DNA of 64,000 nt from Streptomyces glaucescens (GCF_000761215.1 NZ_CP009438.1:2251501-2315500); one strand, 5' to 3'. Shown: positions 43,231-54,572, counted from the stretch's first letter. The notes: a model not told the origin generated them from the letters alone. Made by a program: numbers and translations.

Positions 43231-44823
43231 ATGGGACGCAACACACGAAAACGCCGTACGCCGCTGGCCACCAAGGCCATTGCCGCATCGGCGGCCCTAG
43301 CGCTCGGTGGGGGCGGGCTGATCTGGGCGAACTTCTACGCCTCGGCGCACGAGGACGAGGACCGCTGGCCGAACCGGACCCGGTCGGCGACGGCGCAGGT
43401 CGCCACCATCGACTGCCCGGACGTCGGCCAGCGGCTCTACGACGTGCCGGACCGGGCCCGGGGTGAGGTGGACGGCGAACTGGCCACCCTGGACCAGCAG
43501 ATCACCGAGGCCTACCAGCGGCTGGCGACCACCCGGGACGCCCAGGCCCAGGACCCGGGCTACGTCCAGAACGCGATCCTCCAGCCGCTCAAGGACCGCC
43601 GCAAGGCGATCATCGACCGCATCCAGCTGGAGATCAACCGGGCCGGCGGCAACGCCTCCGAGGACCTGGACACCCTCTCCGGCTGCACCGGCACCCCGGC
43701 GGAACAGCCGCAGACCACGGACGGCCAGACCGGCGACGGGCAGAACGGCGACGGCCAGCAGGACGGCGGTCAGCAGGACGGTGACGGCCAGCAGGACGGC
43801 GGGGACCAGAACCAGGACGGCGGGGACCAGAACCAGGACGGCAACGGCGACGGCCAGCAGGACGACGGCCAGCAGGGAGGCAACGGCGGTCAGGCCGGCA
43901 ACGGCCCGGTGGCGGCGGACTTCCAGGACATCACCACCGTCCAGCCGAACTCCCGCAACCTGCCGAACGGCCTCGCCGCCAACGGCCGGTCCGGTTCGCG
44001 CGGCGTCTTCATCACCAAGTGCGGCACCAACGGCAACGACAACCACAACACGGACAACGTGATCGTCGCCCCCGGTGTCACCAACGGCGCCCACCACCTG
44101 CACGACTACGTCGGCAACCAGAACAACGACGCCTTCGCGAGCGACGAGGACCTGGCCCGCGCCGACACCAGCTGCCAGAACCCGGGCGACCGGTCGTCGT
44201 ACTTCTGGCCGGTGCTGCGCCTCCAGGACGGTTCGCAGGACTTCGACCAGAACGACGCCGGCGGCGGCACCGAGGGCAACGTCGGCCGGATCCTGGAGCC
44301 GCGGCAGGCCCAGCTGAAGTTCGTCGGCAACAAGCGCGGCCCGGTCGTCGCGATGCCGACGGCCCTGCGCATCATCACCGGTGACGCCAAGGCCTTCGTC
44401 AACGGCCTCGCGAACGCCAACACCTCCTGGAGCTGCACGGGCTTCGAGGACCGGCAGCTCACGGACAAGTACCCGCTGTGCCCCGAGGGCAGCGACGTGG
44501 TGCGCACGTCCAAGTTCCAGAGCTGCTGGGACGGCCAGAACATCGACAGCGCCAACCACCGCACCCATGTGGCGTTCGTCCAGCCCGACGGCTCCTGCCC
44601 CGGCGGCTTCAAGGCGATCCCCCAGCTCCAGGTCCGGCTGGTCTACGACGTCCCGGCCCCGACCATCGAGAACGGCGTGGTGCAGAACCCGTTCGCGGTG
44701 GACACCTTCCCGGAACAGCTGCACAAGCCGATCACCGACCACAACGACTTCATCAACTTCTTCTCCCCCGAGCTGATGAACAAGATGGTCAAGTGCATCA
44801 ACACCGGCCGCAAGTGCCAGTAG
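43231..44823 (+). CDS. Secreted DUF1996 protein with Gly/Gln/Asp-rich linker
   Basis: 530 residues, ATG at 43231 after GAGGAG. Signal/anchor [20 protein letters not shown]. An N-terminal helical region (residues about 50-150; [20 protein letters not shown]) joins a low-complexity [20 protein letters not shown] linker (about 165-225). The DUF1996 domain then has [53 protein letters not shown]-type motifs and [14 protein letters not shown]. Likely extracellular, with several disulfides. Function unknown; fungal and actinobacterial relatives are secreted. The linker DNA repeats explain local simple sequence. Confidence 0.87.
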   Translation: MGRNTRKRRTPLATKAIAASAALALGGGGLIWANFYASAHEDEDRWPNRTRSATAQVATIDCPDVGQRLYDVPDRARGEVDGELATLDQQITEAYQRLATTRDAQAQDPGYVQNAILQPLKDRRKAIIDRIQLEINRAGGNASEDLDTLSGCTGTPAEQPQTTDGQTGDGQNGDGQQDGGQQDGDGQQDGGDQNQDGGDQNQDGNGDGQQDDGQQGGNGGQAGNGPVAADFQDITTVQPNSRNLPNGLAANGRSGSRGVFITKCGTNGNDNHNTDNVIVAPGVTNGAHHLHDYVGNQNNDAFASDEDLARADTSCQNPGDRSSYFWPVLRLQDGSQDFDQNDAGGGTEGNVGRILEPRQAQLKFVGNKRGPVVAMPTALRIITGDAKAFVNGLANANTSWSCTGFEDRQLTDKYPLCPEGSDVVRTSKFQSCWDGQNIDSANHRTHVAFVQPDGSCPGGFKAIPQLQVRLVYDVPAPTIENGVVQNPFAVDTFPEQLHKPITDHNDFINFFSPELMNKMVKCINTGRKCQ

Positions 44824-44842
44824 CGGACCCGGCACGGCAACA

Positions 44843-44885
44843 CGGCGAAGGCCGGCGGTGGGACTCCCACCGCCGGCCTTCGCCG
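44843..44885. terminator. Bidirectional terminator
   Basis: 20-bp perfect stem beginning CGGCGAAGGCCGGCGGTGGG with an ACT loop, between the DUF1996 stop and the convergent lipoprotein stop. Confidence 0.9.
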
Positions 44886-44892
44886 TAGCGGA

Positions 44893-45300
44893 TCAGTGCC
44901 CGCCGTGGGACGCCCCGTGGTCCTTCCCCTCCTCCAGCGTCCCCCCGAGGGTGCCGCGCAGCGCCGTCACCACCTCCGGCTCCCCCACGGCCACCCACTT
45001 GCGGCCGACCAGGTAGTGACCGCCGTAGTCCTTCGCCCCGTTGATCCACTCCCGCTGGCCGCGGTCGGTGGCGAAGGTGGCGAGGACGAACCGGCCGTCG
45101 CCGGTGCGGCAGATGGCCTGCCGGATCTCGTCGGCGTCCGTCTGGATGTCGGGCTCGCAGCGCGCCTCGGCGGCCAGCTGCTCCAGGCTGCCCTCGGCGG
45201 CCTCGGGCACCTGCGGGCGCGCCCGCTCCGCGCCGGAGCCGCAGCCCGTGAGCGCCAGCACGGCCAGGGCCAGGGCGAGCATCGGTCGGGTCAGCCTCAT
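44893..45300 (-). CDS. Small lipoprotein
   Basis: 135 residues, ATG at 45300 with GGAGG 5 nt upstream. The lipoprotein signal is MLALALAVLALTGCGSG. The mature part (RCEPDIQTDADEIRQAICRT, GRFVLATFATDRGQREWIN, VGRKWVAVGEPEVVTALR) is a compact alpha/beta domain with two cysteines, ending in a His/Gly-rich KDHGASHGGH that might bind metal. Family not recognised. Confidence 0.78.
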   Translation of the reverse strand: MRLTRPMLALALAVLALTGCGSGAERARPQVPEAAEGSLEQLAAEARCEPDIQTDADEIRQAICRTGDGRFVLATFATDRGQREWINGAKDYGGHYLVGRKWVAVGEPEVVTALRGTLGGTLEEGKDHGASHGGH

Positions 45301-45411
45301 CAGTTCCTCCGGTCGGGGCGTCGCACGGCATGCCGTCCGTCGATACGGCCGCGGCACCCTCCGTGCTCAAATCACGTGCCGTCGCACACCCGTCCGTGCC
45401 AGGCTGGCCCG

Positions 45412-45930
45412 GTGGACCAGGACTGGGAGGGCCGCGTGACCGCGGCGTGGGCCGGCTTCGACGGCTACCCCGAGGAGCGGGCGGACGAGTTCCGCGCGGT
45501 GATCGACGCGCTCGTCGCCGAGCTCCCCGAGGGCAGCCCCGACGCGCCGTTCGAACGGGCCTGCGCCTGGGACTCCACGGGGCACTCCGACAGGGCGGTG
45601 CCGCTGTACCGGGAGGCGCTGGCGCGCGGGCTCACCGGCTACAAGGCGCGTCGGGCCAGGATCCAGCTCGCCAGCTCGCTGCGGAACACCGGACGTCCGC
45701 AGGAGGGCGTCGCGCTGCTGACCCCGGAACTCGACGCGTCGTCCGACGAGCTGGACGACGCGGTGCGCGCCACGCTCGCGCTGTGCCTGTCCAGCCTCGG
45801 CCGCGACCGGGAGGGACTGTCCCTGGTGCTCGGCGCCCTCGCCCGTCACCTGCCCCGCTACCAGCGCTCGATGGCGGACTACGCCCGTGCCCTGGCCGAG
45901 CCGGATCCCCCCGGTCCCGCAGGGCGGTGA
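45412..45930 (+). CDS. TPR-repeat protein
   Basis: 172 residues, GTG at 45412 with CAGGCT 6 nt upstream, so probably leaderless. Helical repeats are readable: FERACAWDSTGHSDRAVPLY, KARRARIQLASSLRNTGRPQ, RATLALCLSSLGRDREGLSL. This is the small actinobacterial tetratricopeptide (TPR_5) family. Cytosolic; partner unknown. Confidence 0.8.
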   Translation: MDQDWEGRVTAAWAGFDGYPEERADEFRAVIDALVAELPEGSPDAPFERACAWDSTGHSDRAVPLYREALARGLTGYKARRARIQLASSLRNTGRPQEGVALLTPELDASSDELDDAVRATLALCLSSLGRDREGLSLVLGALARHLPRYQRSMADYARALAEPDPPGPAGR

Positions 45931-45960
45931 CCATCCGCCGGGCGGCTCGTTCTCCCGGAC

Positions 45961-47883
45961 GTGCAGTCACAGGATGTCGCCCCGCGTCACAGCTCCGCAG
46001 CAGCCGCCGGTCCGGTGGTCGACGTCGAGCGGGCCGAGGCCGCGCTCGTCGAGCACTATCCCCGGCTCGTCCGGCTCGCCTATCTCGTGCTGCCGCCGGG
46101 TCTGGGCCGCAACCGGCGGGTGCTGACCGCCCACGCGCTCACCCAGCGGGCGCTGCCCCGCGGACGGGCCCGCGCCTGCGTCATCCCGTCCCAGTCCACG
46201 GGCCGCGAGAGCGACCCCGGCTATGCCTACGTCCGCCTCCAGGTGCTGCGCACGGCACTGGAGGCGGGCCTGCCGCTGCGGCGCCGGGCCTGGCCGAAGC
46301 GGTCCCCGCTGCCGCCCCTGCTCCCCCAGGTGTGGGGCCTGCGGCTGTTCCCGCGCTCGGGCGGCGCCGACGAACTGGCCCTGGACCAGCGGCTGTCGGC
46401 GCTGCCGGCGCCGGCCCGCGCCGCGTACGTGCTGCGCGGCCTGGAGCGGCTGCCGGACGGTCACGTGCGTACGGTGCTCGAGGCCGCCGGGGTCAGGGAC
46501 GCGCGGGCCGCGCTCGCCGCGGCCGACACCCTGGCCCCGCGGTACTCGCTGCTGGCCTCCCCCGAGTTCGACCCGTGCACGCTGCAGGCGCGGCCCACCG
46601 ATCTGATGCGCCGCCGCCGGCGTCTGCAGGCGGCGCTGGCCGCGACCGCGGCGGTCGCCGTGGGCGGGGCGCTGCTCGGCCTGCCCGGTGACGGCGGGAA
46701 CCCGGACGGCCCGGCGGCCCCCGTGTACGCGCAGAACCCGTCCGCCCGGGCCGCCCTCGACCCGGCCAGGCTGACCAAGGTGCCCGCCGGGGCCTGGCGG
46801 TCGGCGAGCCGCACCGACTTCTCCGTGTGGCCCGCGCGCGGCGACCTCGTGGGCGACAGCGCGCTGCTGCGCCGCGCCCTCGCCGTCTGGGCACGCCCCG
46901 GCGAGGCCGTGCGGGTCTCGGCGACGCCGGGCACGCCGTCCGGCGGTCCGGCCGGTCCCCCGCAGCTGCTGTACGCGGATACCGTGGACCGGGCCCGCGT
47001 GGTGATCCTGCACGACGGCCTGCGCATCGCCCGGTACGCCGAGCCGGTGGACGGCACGGCGGGCGCCGCCCTGGACTTCGCCCGTACGGACGGCGCGTCC
47101 CGGGGCGAGTCGAGCGCGGTGGTGCTGGCCCGCACCGACGGCAACGTGCGGTACCTGCTGGCGCCGTGGGTGACGAAGGCGGCCGAGCGGGACCTGGTGG
47201 AACCGGGGTCCTCCCCGATGGAGCTGACCGTGACGGACGGGACCGCCTCGCCGCTGGCCAGCCCGGCGACCCGGTCCGGCGCCTGCACGTCGTGGAACGT
47301 GCTGGAGGTGACCGACGGTTCGGGCACCCGGCTGCTGACGGACCTCGGCGAGCTGGTGCCGGCCCGGCTGACCAGTGGCCGGCCCGGCTCGGTGCGGGAC
47401 GCGAGCGGTGCGCGGGCGCGGCAGACGTGGGCGCCGTTCGCCTGCTCGCTGGCGAACGCGCGGGGACAGGGCGTGCGGTCGGTGAACGCGTGGGCGTACG
47501 CCGAGCAGCCGCTGCCGGACGACAGCGGTACGGCGGCGTGGGTGTGCACCCGGACGGAGACCTGGCGGGGCGGCGGCGAGCGGGTGCTGGCGCAGTTCCG
47601 GACGCCGGGCGTGGCGTACGGCGCGGTGGCCGCGAAGGCCGAGGGCGGTCCGGCGTGCGGGGCGAAGGATCCGCATGTGCTGGCCGGGGTGCTGTGGAAG
47701 TCGGCGGGCGGTGAGTGGTACCTGCTCGCGGCGGGCAGCCGGGACACCGAGTCGGTGCGTGCGACGGGCGGGGTGAACGGGTCGGCGCAGGGCCATCTGC
47801 TGGCCGTGCGGACGAAGCAGGGGGCGCAGGCGGAGCTGAAGGGCACGCTGGAGAGCGGGCGGTCCGTCAGCGGGCTGCGGTAG
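45961..47883 (+). CDS. Sigma-factor-like domain fused to a membrane-anchored extracytoplasmic domain
   Basis: 640 residues, GTG at 45961. The first about 200 residues look like a degenerate ECF sigma factor: AALVEHYPRLVRLAYLVL recalls region 2, and ALDQRLSALPAPARAAYVLR followed by LPDGHVRTVLEAAGVRDARA recalls region 4. A single transmembrane helix (LQAALAATAAVAVGGALLG, about 221-239) leads to a 400-residue extracytoplasmic domain. That domain has cysteines (GACTSWN, FACSLAN, WVCTRTE, PACGAKD) and beta-rich character. No anti-sigma gene is adjacent. It may be a sigma-derived sensor rather than an active sigma factor. Confidence 0.7.
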   Translation: MQSQDVAPRHSSAAAAGPVVDVERAEAALVEHYPRLVRLAYLVLPPGLGRNRRVLTAHALTQRALPRGRARACVIPSQSTGRESDPGYAYVRLQVLRTALEAGLPLRRRAWPKRSPLPPLLPQVWGLRLFPRSGGADELALDQRLSALPAPARAAYVLRGLERLPDGHVRTVLEAAGVRDARAALAAADTLAPRYSLLASPEFDPCTLQARPTDLMRRRRRLQAALAATAAVAVGGALLGLPGDGGNPDGPAAPVYAQNPSARAALDPARLTKVPAGAWRSASRTDFSVWPARGDLVGDSALLRRALAVWARPGEAVRVSATPGTPSGGPAGPPQLLYADTVDRARVVILHDGLRIARYAEPVDGTAGAALDFARTDGASRGESSAVVLARTDGNVRYLLAPWVTKAAERDLVEPGSSPMELTVTDGTASPLASPATRSGACTSWNVLEVTDGSGTRLLTDLGELVPARLTSGRPGSVRDASGARARQTWAPFACSLANARGQGVRSVNAWAYAEQPLPDDSGTAAWVCTRTETWRGGGERVLAQFRTPGVAYGAVAAKAEGGPACGAKDPHVLAGVLWKSAGGEWYLLAAGSRDTESVRATGGVNGSAQGHLLAVRTKQGAQAELKGTLESGRSVSGLR

Positions 47884-48013
47884 GCGGCCGGGCCGGGCCC
47901 GGCCCGCACCGGCGTCACGGGCGGGCGCGAGGCGGGCGCACCGCGCCGGACAGGCGAGCACCGTCTGCCGATCGAGGCCGGTCACGGCCGAATCCGATCG
48001 GTAAGGTGTTCGT

Positions 48014-48703
48014 ATGAGTACCGGGGTTCGCCGCAGAATGGGAGTCGAGGAGCGGCGGCAGCAGTTGATCGGTGTCGCCCTCGAACTCTTCAGCCGACGC
48101 TCTCCCGACGAGGTCTCCATCGATGAGATCGCGTCGGCCGCGGGGATCTCCCGACCGCTGGTCTACCACTACTTCCCCGGCAAACTCAGCCTGTACGAGG
48201 CCGCGTTGAAGCGTGCCGCGGAAGACCTGGCGGGCCGGTTCGCCGAGCCCGCGGAGGGGCCGCTGGGCGCGCGGCTGCTGCGGGTGATGGCCCGGTTCTT
48301 CGACTTCGTGGACGAGCACGGGCCCGGCTTCTCCGCGCTGATGCGCGGCGGCCCGGCAGCCGGCTCCTCGACGGCCGACGCGCTGATCGACTCCGTGCGC
48401 CAGGCCGCCTACGAACAGATCATCACGCACCTGGGGACGCCGGAACCGCCGGCCCGGCTGGAGCTGGTGGTGCGCTCCTGGATCTCGCTCGCCGAAACGA
48501 CGGCCCTGATCTGGCTGGACGGGCGGCGCATCCCGCGCGAGGAGCTGCAGGCGCAGCTCGTGCACGACTTCGCCGCGCTCATGGCGGTGAGCGCGGCGTA
48601 CGACGAGGAGACGGGCGCGCTGCTGCGCCGCGTCCTGAAGGAGGAGCCGGGCGAGGGTCCCTTCGGGGACCTGATCGCCCGGCTCGTCACTTTCGCGTCC
48701 TAG
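48014..48703 (+). CDS. TetR-family transcriptional regulator
   Basis: 229 residues, ATG at 48014; TAAGGT at 48002-48007 lies 6 nt before it, so leaderless. The HTH is LIGVALELFSRRSPDEVSID plus ASAAGISRPLVYHYFPGKLS. The C-terminal ligand domain is helical. Its place next to a CHMI-like gene and the amylase region gives no clear target. Relatives include regulators of secondary metabolism and lipid genes. Confidence 0.9.
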   Translation: MSTGVRRRMGVEERRQQLIGVALELFSRRSPDEVSIDEIASAAGISRPLVYHYFPGKLSLYEAALKRAAEDLAGRFAEPAEGPLGARLLRVMARFFDFVDEHGPGFSALMRGGPAAGSSTADALIDSVRQAAYEQIITHLGTPEPPARLELVVRSWISLAETTALIWLDGRRIPREELQAQLVHDFAALMAVSAAYDEETGALLRRVLKEEPGEGPFGDLIARLVTFAS

Positions 48704-48722
48704 CGGTACCTGGGGGCGTCTC

Positions 48723-49079
48723 CTAGGCGTCGTACTTCCGGTAGGACGCGTCGAGGTCGCGGACCTCGGCCGAGGCGTGCAGTGCCAGGCCCTCGGCGGG
48801 CTTCACGTACTGCCGCAGCAGCTCCAGCACCTGCTCCGTGAGCCGGGCCTTCGTCTCGTCGGTCCGTCCGGCCAGCAGGCCGATGGTGACGTGCACGATG
48901 GCGTGGCCCTCGGCGTCCGGGCCGACGACGGTGTCCTCGGTCCTGCGGAACTGCGTCTTGCACGCCGGCGGCTTCGCCGCCGCGATGTCGACCGTGGCCG
49001 AGTGCAGCGCCTCGGCGAAGCCGGGCCGGTCGAAGTGACCGGCGAGGCGCTCGGAGTAGTCGACGGTGATCTGCGGCAT
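48723..49079 (-). CDS. Tautomerase-superfamily protein (CHMI-like)
   Basis: 118 residues, ATG at 49079 with AGGAG 5 nt upstream. MPQITVDYSERL gives the catalytic Pro after Met removal. The body (FAEALHSATVDIAAAKPPAC, HAIVHVTIGLLAGRTDETKA, LELLRQYV) matches 5-carboxymethyl-2-hydroxymuconate isomerase-type tautomerases. No homoprotocatechuate pathway is nearby, so the in vivo substrate is open. Lies 33 nt upstream of the pullulanase stop. Confidence 0.85.
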   Translation of the reverse strand: MPQITVDYSERLAGHFDRPGFAEALHSATVDIAAAKPPACKTQFRRTEDTVVGPDAEGHAIVHVTIGLLAGRTDETKARLTEQVLELLRQYVKPAEGLALHASAEVRDLDASYRKYDA

Positions 49080-49111
49080 GGGCACTCCTGTTCTGGGCGT
49101 CGGGACCAACC

Positions 49112-52100
49112 CTAGTGACGGAAGACCGCCACCGTCCGTGCCGGGACGGTGAAGGTGCCGGTCGCCGACTGGTAGGACGCGTCCTTGACGACCGGGTCCG
49201 CGCCCGCCGCCTGGACCGGGTGCAGGCGGTAGGTCTCGCCCGCCAGTTCCGCGATCCGCTGTTCCTGCCTGTCCGGTGTCGCGTTGAAGACGACGACCAG
49301 GTCGCCCAGGCGCATGGTGATCACGCCGGGGGTCTCGTCGGTGCCGGACAGCGGGAAGGAGAGCGCGGACTGCACCTGGGCGGCGGTGTCGAGGGAGAAC
49401 GCCCGCTCGGTGGTGCGGATCTTCAGCAGGTCGCGGTAGGCGGCCGAGGCGCCCTGGATCTGCGGGCAGCCGACTCCGATCCGTGTGAGCAGCGGCTTGG
49501 CGTACGGCCACTTGTCCTGGTTGTCGGCGGCCGGCGGCAGTCCGCGGCCGAAGCCGTTGCCGTCGGCGCAGTTCCAGTGGATGGCGTTGAACCAGTCGCC
49601 GCTGTCGAAGGAGTTGCGGTCCAGCGACTTCGAGCGCAGCAGGTCGGTGCCGGCCTGGGAGAGGGCCGGGCCCTGGGAGAGGGTGGCGGTGGCCATGGCG
49701 AGGACCTGCATGCGGGCGCGGTCGGCGGCGCTCGTCGACGCGGGGAGCTTGAAGGCGAGGGCGTCGAAGAGGGTTTCGTTGTCGTGTGCGTCGGCGTAGG
49801 CGAGGGCGTCGCCGGGGGCCGCCGCGTAGCCGGCGGGGGCGCCGTTGTAGTCGACCTCGGAGCCCTTGACGCGTGTGCCGCTGGTGTCGGTGAAGGTGTA
49901 GCCGGCGAGGTTGCCGGACAGGCCGACCTTGATCAGGTCCTGGTAGTGCAGGAGGCGGGCCTTCTGCTGGGCGGGGGTGCCGTTGGCGGCGTCGGGGTTG
50001 GGGTCGGTGTACAGGCCGGAGGCGAAGCCCTGGACGCCGGGGTCGGCGTCGAAGGGGCCGCCGCCGCGCACCGCGTCGCGGGCGCGGTCGGAGAAGGTGG
50101 CGATGCCCGTGCCGGCCATGTTCTTCTGGGTGGCCTGGACGAAGCGGGCGTCGTCGGCGACCTCGCCGAAGTTCCAGCCCTCGCCGTACAGGATGATCTT
50201 CTTGCCGTCGACGCCGTCCTTCTCCACGGTCAGCGCGTCCAGCGCCTTGCGCACGGCGAGGATGTTGGCCTTGGGGTGGTGGCCCATGAGGTCGAAGCGG
50301 AACCCGTCGACCTTGTACTGGCGGGCCCAGGTGACCACCGAGTCCACGACCAGCTTGCCCATCATGGCGTTCTCGGTGGCCGTGTTCGCGCAGCAGGTGC
50401 TGCTGGCGACGGAGCCGTCGGCCAGCAGGCGCTGGTAGTAGCCGGGCACGATCCGGTCCAGGACGCTGGTCGTGGCCTGGCCGCTCGCGGCGGTGTGGTT
50501 GTAGACGACGTCCATGACCACGCGCAGGCCGTCCTCGTTGAGGGCCTTGACCATCTTGCGGAACTCGACCGTGCGGGCGGTGCCGTCGGGGTCGGTGGCG
50601 TAGGAGCCCTCGGGGACCGTGTAGTGGTAGGGGTCGTAGCCCCAGTTGTAGGCGTCCTTCGCGGCCGCCTTCGCCACGCACTCCTGCTGCTTGCCGGAGT
50701 CGGCCGGGAAGGAGGCCAGGTCACAGCCGACGCTCGCCTGGTCGGACCTGCGCTCCGGGATGGTGGCGATGTCGAACGCGGGCAGCAGGTGCACGTACGA
50801 GGTGCCCGCCTGGGCCAGCTTCCTCAGGTGCCGGGAGCCGTCGCTGTCCTTGTCGGTGAAGGCCAGGTAGGTGCCCGGGTGGCTCGCCGTCGGGTCCTCG
50901 ACGGAGAAGTCGCGGATGTGCAGCTCCTGGATCTGCGCGTCCTTCAGCGGCACGGCCCCCGGCTTCCTGTAGCCGTTCCAGCCGGCCGGGGCGAGCGCCT
51001 TGTCGGCGAGGTCGACGACCAGGCTCCGCTTCGAGTCGGTCGTCAGGGCGACCGAGTAGGGGTCGGTGACCTTGTTGGTGACGATCTCCCGGGTGCTGGG
51101 CGCCCAGACCTTCACCACGTACCGGTAGGGCTTGCCCTTCCAGGACGCCGGGCCGGTGACGGACCAGACGCCGGTGGCGGCGTCCCGGCGCATCGGCTTC
51201 AGCGAACCGTCCAGCTCCAGGGAGACGCTCTGGGCGGTGGGGGCCCAGACCGCGAGGGTGGGACGGCCCTTGTCGAAGGTGGGGCCGAGGTCCGCCTTGG
51301 TCGCGTCGTAGAGGTCGTCGAGCACGCCGGCGATCTGCACGCCGGTCGCCGACAGGACCGCTCCGTTGGCCGCCGTCTGGGCGGCGACGAGCTGGCCACG
51401 CAGGGCCTCGCGGACCCGGTCGCGGTCGCGCGGGTCGACGGACCACGCGGTGTGGCCGCCCAGGTGCGGGAACTCGGCCTTCTGCGCGTCGGTGAGGGTG
51501 GTCTTCTTCAGGCGCAGCCTGCGCTCGTCGGTGCTGGTCAGGACGCCGTTCCCGGCCTTGATGGAGCCGGTGCGGGAGTAGCGCAGCTGGGTGGCGGCGG
51601 CCTCCGAGCCGTTCCAGACGACGGTGTCCCGGTCGATCCAGACCGCCTTGGAGGTGGTCAGGTCGACCGCGGCGGCGGAGCCCGCGGGCTGCGGCAGCAG
51701 GTGCTTCTCCTGGCCGCTCAACAGCCACACCTCGTGGCCGTCCGCCGTGAGGTCCAGCGACCGGTCGGTGGGCAGGTCCTTCTCGTCGCCCCTGTGGACG
51801 ATGTAGCTGAGACTGGTGGCACCCTCGGTGAGCGGCACCTCGAAGACCGCGCCATAGGCATCAGTCTTCACCGGCTTCAGGGGGTTCGACCAGTCGGTGG
51901 GGTTCGCGGCGCCCGTCCAGACGTGCAGGCCCCAGCCGTCGTAGTCGCCGTCGGCGCGGTGGTAGTGCAGGACGGCCTTGGTCCGGTCCGGGGCCGGGTA
52001 GTCGGCCGCGGGCCGCTCGGTGCGGACGGTGTCCTTGCCCTGCTCGATCCAGACCTCGCCGGTCTTGGTGACGTCGATCGTGCGGTCGGCAGTGACGTCC

Positions 52101-54511
52101 TTGTTGCCCTGCCGGTCGATGACCAGGAAGCTCACGTTCGAGGCGCCCGGCTTCAGCTTGACGTAGGCGAAGGCGCCGTAGGCGTCGCGGCCCGTGAAGG
52201 GGTGGCTGCCGGGCCATTCGGTGGCCTCGCCGTCGGCGAGGTCGCCCCAGGCGTACAGGCCCCAGTCGGCGTAGTTCCCGTCCGCGCGCTTGTAGTGGAC
52301 GATCGCGTAGTCGCGGGAGGAGGCCGTCGGGACCTCCTCGGCGAGCGGGGTGCCGGTGACGGAGGCCGCCGTGGCGCTCGCGGTGCGGCCCTCGGAGTCG
52401 ATCACCACGGCCTTGTAGCGCAGCGCGGTACCGGCGGGTACGTCCTCGCCGACGGTGTGCGTGACCTTGTACGGGGCGTGGTCGGCGGAGCCGAGGGTCC
52501 GCCACTTGCCGTTGCCGGTCTGGGCGGCGAAGACGACCCGGTTGAGCTGTCCGCCGTCGACGTCGGCGGTGACCTCGACGGTGCCGGTGGCGCCGGGAGC
52601 CGGTGCCTTCAGGGTGAGGGCCGGCCGGGCGGCGGGGGCGGGGAGCTTGCCGGCCGCCTGGTAGACGACGGCGGATCCGGCGGGGACGGTGACGGTGAGC
52701 TCGCGGCCGGCGTCGGAGCGGACCGTGCCGTCCGTGCCGTAGAGGCCGCGGAAGGGCATGTTCGCCGAGCCGGTCGGGAAGGTGGCCGTCCTGGCCCCGT
52801 CCGCGTTGTTGAAGGCGACGACGTACTCGGTGCCGGTCCGCGCGTCGGTGCGGGAGACGGCGTAGATGCCGGGGCCGTCGTCGGCGTGGCGCTCGGTCTG
52901 GACGCCGTCGGCGAGGGCCGGGTGGGCCTTGCGGAGCTCGGCGAGAGCGCTGATCTGCCGGTAGAGCGGTGCTCTCGGGTCGTAGGCGTCCGACGCGTGG
53001 GTGCGGTCGGTGCCGAGCTGGTCGTCGTCCAGGTAGTCGGCGACCTTCGAGGCGAACATCGTCTGGCGGGCGTCCTTGTCGCCGCCGGCTCCGGTGAATC
53101 CCTGCTCGTCGCCGTAGTAGATCACCGGGTTGCCCCGGTTGAGGAACATCAGCTCGTTGGCGAGGCGGGCCTTCTTCAGCAGTTCGGCGTCGCTCGCGTC
53201 CGGGTCGTCCTGCTGGAGGAAGGTCCCGAAGCGGCCCATGTCGTGGTTGCCGAGGAAGGTGACCTGCTCGTAGGCGTTGGCCTTGTCGGTCGTGTACTTG
53301 TAGTCGTCGCCGAAGACCGACGCCAGCTTCTTCGCGCTGCCGCCCTGCGAGGCGTAGGCGCGGACCGCGTCCTGGAAGGGGAAGTCGAGCGTGGAGTCGA
53401 GGCGGCCCTCGGTGACGTACGGGGCGGTGACGTTCGTGTCGGCGGAGTAGACCTCGCCGAACATGAAGAAGTCCTCCCGGCCCTTCTTCGCCGCGTAGGC
53501 GTCGAGGGCGGTGGCCCACTGGGTCCAGAACTCGGTGTTGACGTGCTTCACGGTGTCGATCCGGAAGCCGTCGATGTCGAAGTCGCGCACCCAGCGCTGG
53601 TAGATCTTCTCCATGCCCTCGACGACTTCGGGACGCTCGGTCCACAGGTCGTCGAGGCCGACGAAGTCGCCGTAGGTGGCGGATTCGCCGGCCCAGGTGG
53701 AGTCACCGCGGTTGTGGTACATCGCCGGGTCGTTGAGCCAGGACGGGACCTTCAGGTTCCGCTTGTCGGGGGCGACGACCGGGGTGTACGGGAAGGTGCC
53801 GGAGTCCACCGCCGGGAACTTCCGCCCGCCGTCCGCGTAGTCGGCGTCGTCGAAGGGTTCGCCGTTCTTCGTCAGGTAGGGGAAGGCGCCCTTGGCGAGG
53901 TAGCCGTAGGACTTCTCCTCGTAGTCCACGACGTCGGCGGTGTGGTTGGTGATGACGTCGAAGAAGACCTTCATGCCCTTGGCGTGCGCCTTGGCGATGA
54001 GGGTCTCCAGGTCCTCGTTGGTGCCGAAGTGCGGGTCGACCTGGGTGAAGTCGGTGATCCAGTAGCCGTGGTAGCCGGCGGAGGCGTTGGCGCCCTCGCC
54101 CTGCACGGGCTGGTTCTTGAAGATGGGGGCGAGCCAGATGGCGGTGGTGCCGAGACCCTTGATGTAGTCGAGCTTCCGCGTCAGGCCCTTGAGGTCGCCG
54201 CCCTGGTAGAAGCCCTTGTCGGTGGGGTCGTAGCCGGTGGCGAGGCGGGTGCCGGTCAGGCCGCCCCGGTCGTTGGTCCGGTCGCCGTTGGCGAAGCGGT
54301 CCGGGAGCACGAAGTAGAACTGCTCGCGGGTGAGGTCGTGCCGGGCGGGCGCCTTGGCCAGGGCCGCGTCCGAGGGCGGAGGCGGCGGCGTGGCGGCGCG
54401 GGCGGCGAGGGGCTGCACGAGGGCGGCGGCGAGCGCGGCGACGGTGACGGCCGCGACCCGTCTGCCTCGTGCGGTGCGGCGCCGGGCAGGCACCGGCCTA
54501 CTGGGTATCAA
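49112..54511 (-). CDS. Secreted bifunctional alpha-amylase / pullulanase (two GH13 domains)
   Basis: 1799 residues. TTG at 54511 is chosen because AAGGAG lies 7 nt upstream; GTG at 54493 is an alternative. Signal peptide about 18-40 ([14 protein letters not shown]). First GH13: FFDVITNHT (about 184), [11 protein letters not shown] (about 314; nucleophile Asp), FMFGEVYS (about 352), [10 protein letters not shown] (about 422). Two CBM41-like repeats follow ([18 protein letters not shown] near 735, [19 protein letters not shown] near 848), then CBM48 ([11 protein letters not shown] near 1085). Second, pullulanase-type GH13: [47 protein letters not shown] (1290-1575). Degrades starch, glycogen and pullulan. 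MalR-like sites lie upstream. Confidence 0.93.
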   Translation of the reverse strand: MIPSRPVPARRRTARGRRVAAVTVAALAAALVQPLAARAATPPPPPSDAALAKAPARHDLTREQFYFVLPDRFANGDRTNDRGGLTGTRLATGYDPTDKGFYQGGDLKGLTRKLDYIKGLGTTAIWLAPIFKNQPVQGEGANASAGYHGYWITDFTQVDPHFGTNEDLETLIAKAHAKGMKVFFDVITNHTADVVDYEEKSYGYLAKGAFPYLTKNGEPFDDADYADGGRKFPAVDSGTFPYTPVVAPDKRNLKVPSWLNDPAMYHNRGDSTWAGESATYGDFVGLDDLWTERPEVVEGMEKIYQRWVRDFDIDGFRIDTVKHVNTEFWTQWATALDAYAAKKGREDFFMFGEVYSADTNVTAPYVTEGRLDSTLDFPFQDAVRAYASQGGSAKKLASVFGDDYKYTTDKANAYEQVTFLGNHDMGRFGTFLQQDDPDASDAELLKKARLANELMFLNRGNPVIYYGDEQGFTGAGGDKDARQTMFASKVADYLDDDQLGTDRTHASDAYDPRAPLYRQISALAELRKAHPALADGVQTERHADDGPGIYAVSRTDARTGTEYVVAFNNADGARTATFPTGSANMPFRGLYGTDGTVRSDAGRELTVTVPAGSAVVYQAAGKLPAPAARPALTLKAPAPGATGTVEVTADVDGGQLNRVVFAAQTGNGKWRTLGSADHAPYKVTHTVGEDVPAGTALRYKAVVIDSEGRTASATAASVTGTPLAEEVPTASSRDYAIVHYKRADGNYADWGLYAWGDLADGEATEWPGSHPFTGRDAYGAFAYVKLKPGASNVSFLVIDRQGNKDVTADRTIDVTKTGEVWIEQGKDTVRTERPAADYPAPDRTKAVLHYHRADGDYDGWGLHVWTGAANPTDWSNPLKPVKTDAYGAVFEVPLTEGATSLSYIVHRGDEKDLPTDRSLDLTADGHEVWLLSGQEKHLLPQPAGSAAAVDLTTSKAVWIDRDTVVWNGSEAAATQLRYSRTGSIKAGNGVLTSTDERRLRLKKTTLTDAQKAEFPHLGGHTAWSVDPRDRDRVREALRGQLVAAQTAANGAVLSATGVQIAGVLDDLYDATKADLGPTFDKGRPTLAVWAPTAQSVSLELDGSLKPMRRDAATGVWSVTGPASWKGKPYRYVVKVWAPSTREIVTNKVTDPYSVALTTDSKRSLVVDLADKALAPAGWNGYRKPGAVPLKDAQIQELHIRDFSVEDPTASHPGTYLAFTDKDSDGSRHLRKLAQAGTSYVHLLPAFDIATIPERRSDQASVGCDLASFPADSGKQQECVAKAAAKDAYNWGYDPYHYTVPEGSYATDPDGTARTVEFRKMVKALNEDGLRVVMDVVYNHTAASGQATTSVLDRIVPGYYQRLLADGSVASSTCCANTATENAMMGKLVVDSVVTWARQYKVDGFRFDLMGHHPKANILAVRKALDALTVEKDGVDGKKIILYGEGWNFGEVADDARFVQATQKNMAGTGIATFSDRARDAVRGGGPFDADPGVQGFASGLYTDPNPDAANGTPAQQKARLLHYQDLIKVGLSGNLAGYTFTDTSGTRVKGSEVDYNGAPAGYAAAPGDALAYADAHDNETLFDALAFKLPASTSAADRARMQVLAMATATLSQGPALSQAGTDLLRSKSLDRNSFDSGDWFNAIHWNCADGNGFGRGLPPAADNQDKWPYAKPLLTRIGVGCPQIQGASAAYRDLLKIRTTERAFSLDTAAQVQSALSFPLSGTDETPGVITMRLGDLVVVFNATPDRQEQRIAELAGETYRLHPVQAAGADPVVKDASYQSATGTFTVPARTVAVFRH

Positions 54512-54572
54512 GGTGTGACTCCTTGCGATGACGGATCATTGGGTCCGACCCCGGGCGCGACGGTAGCGCCGC

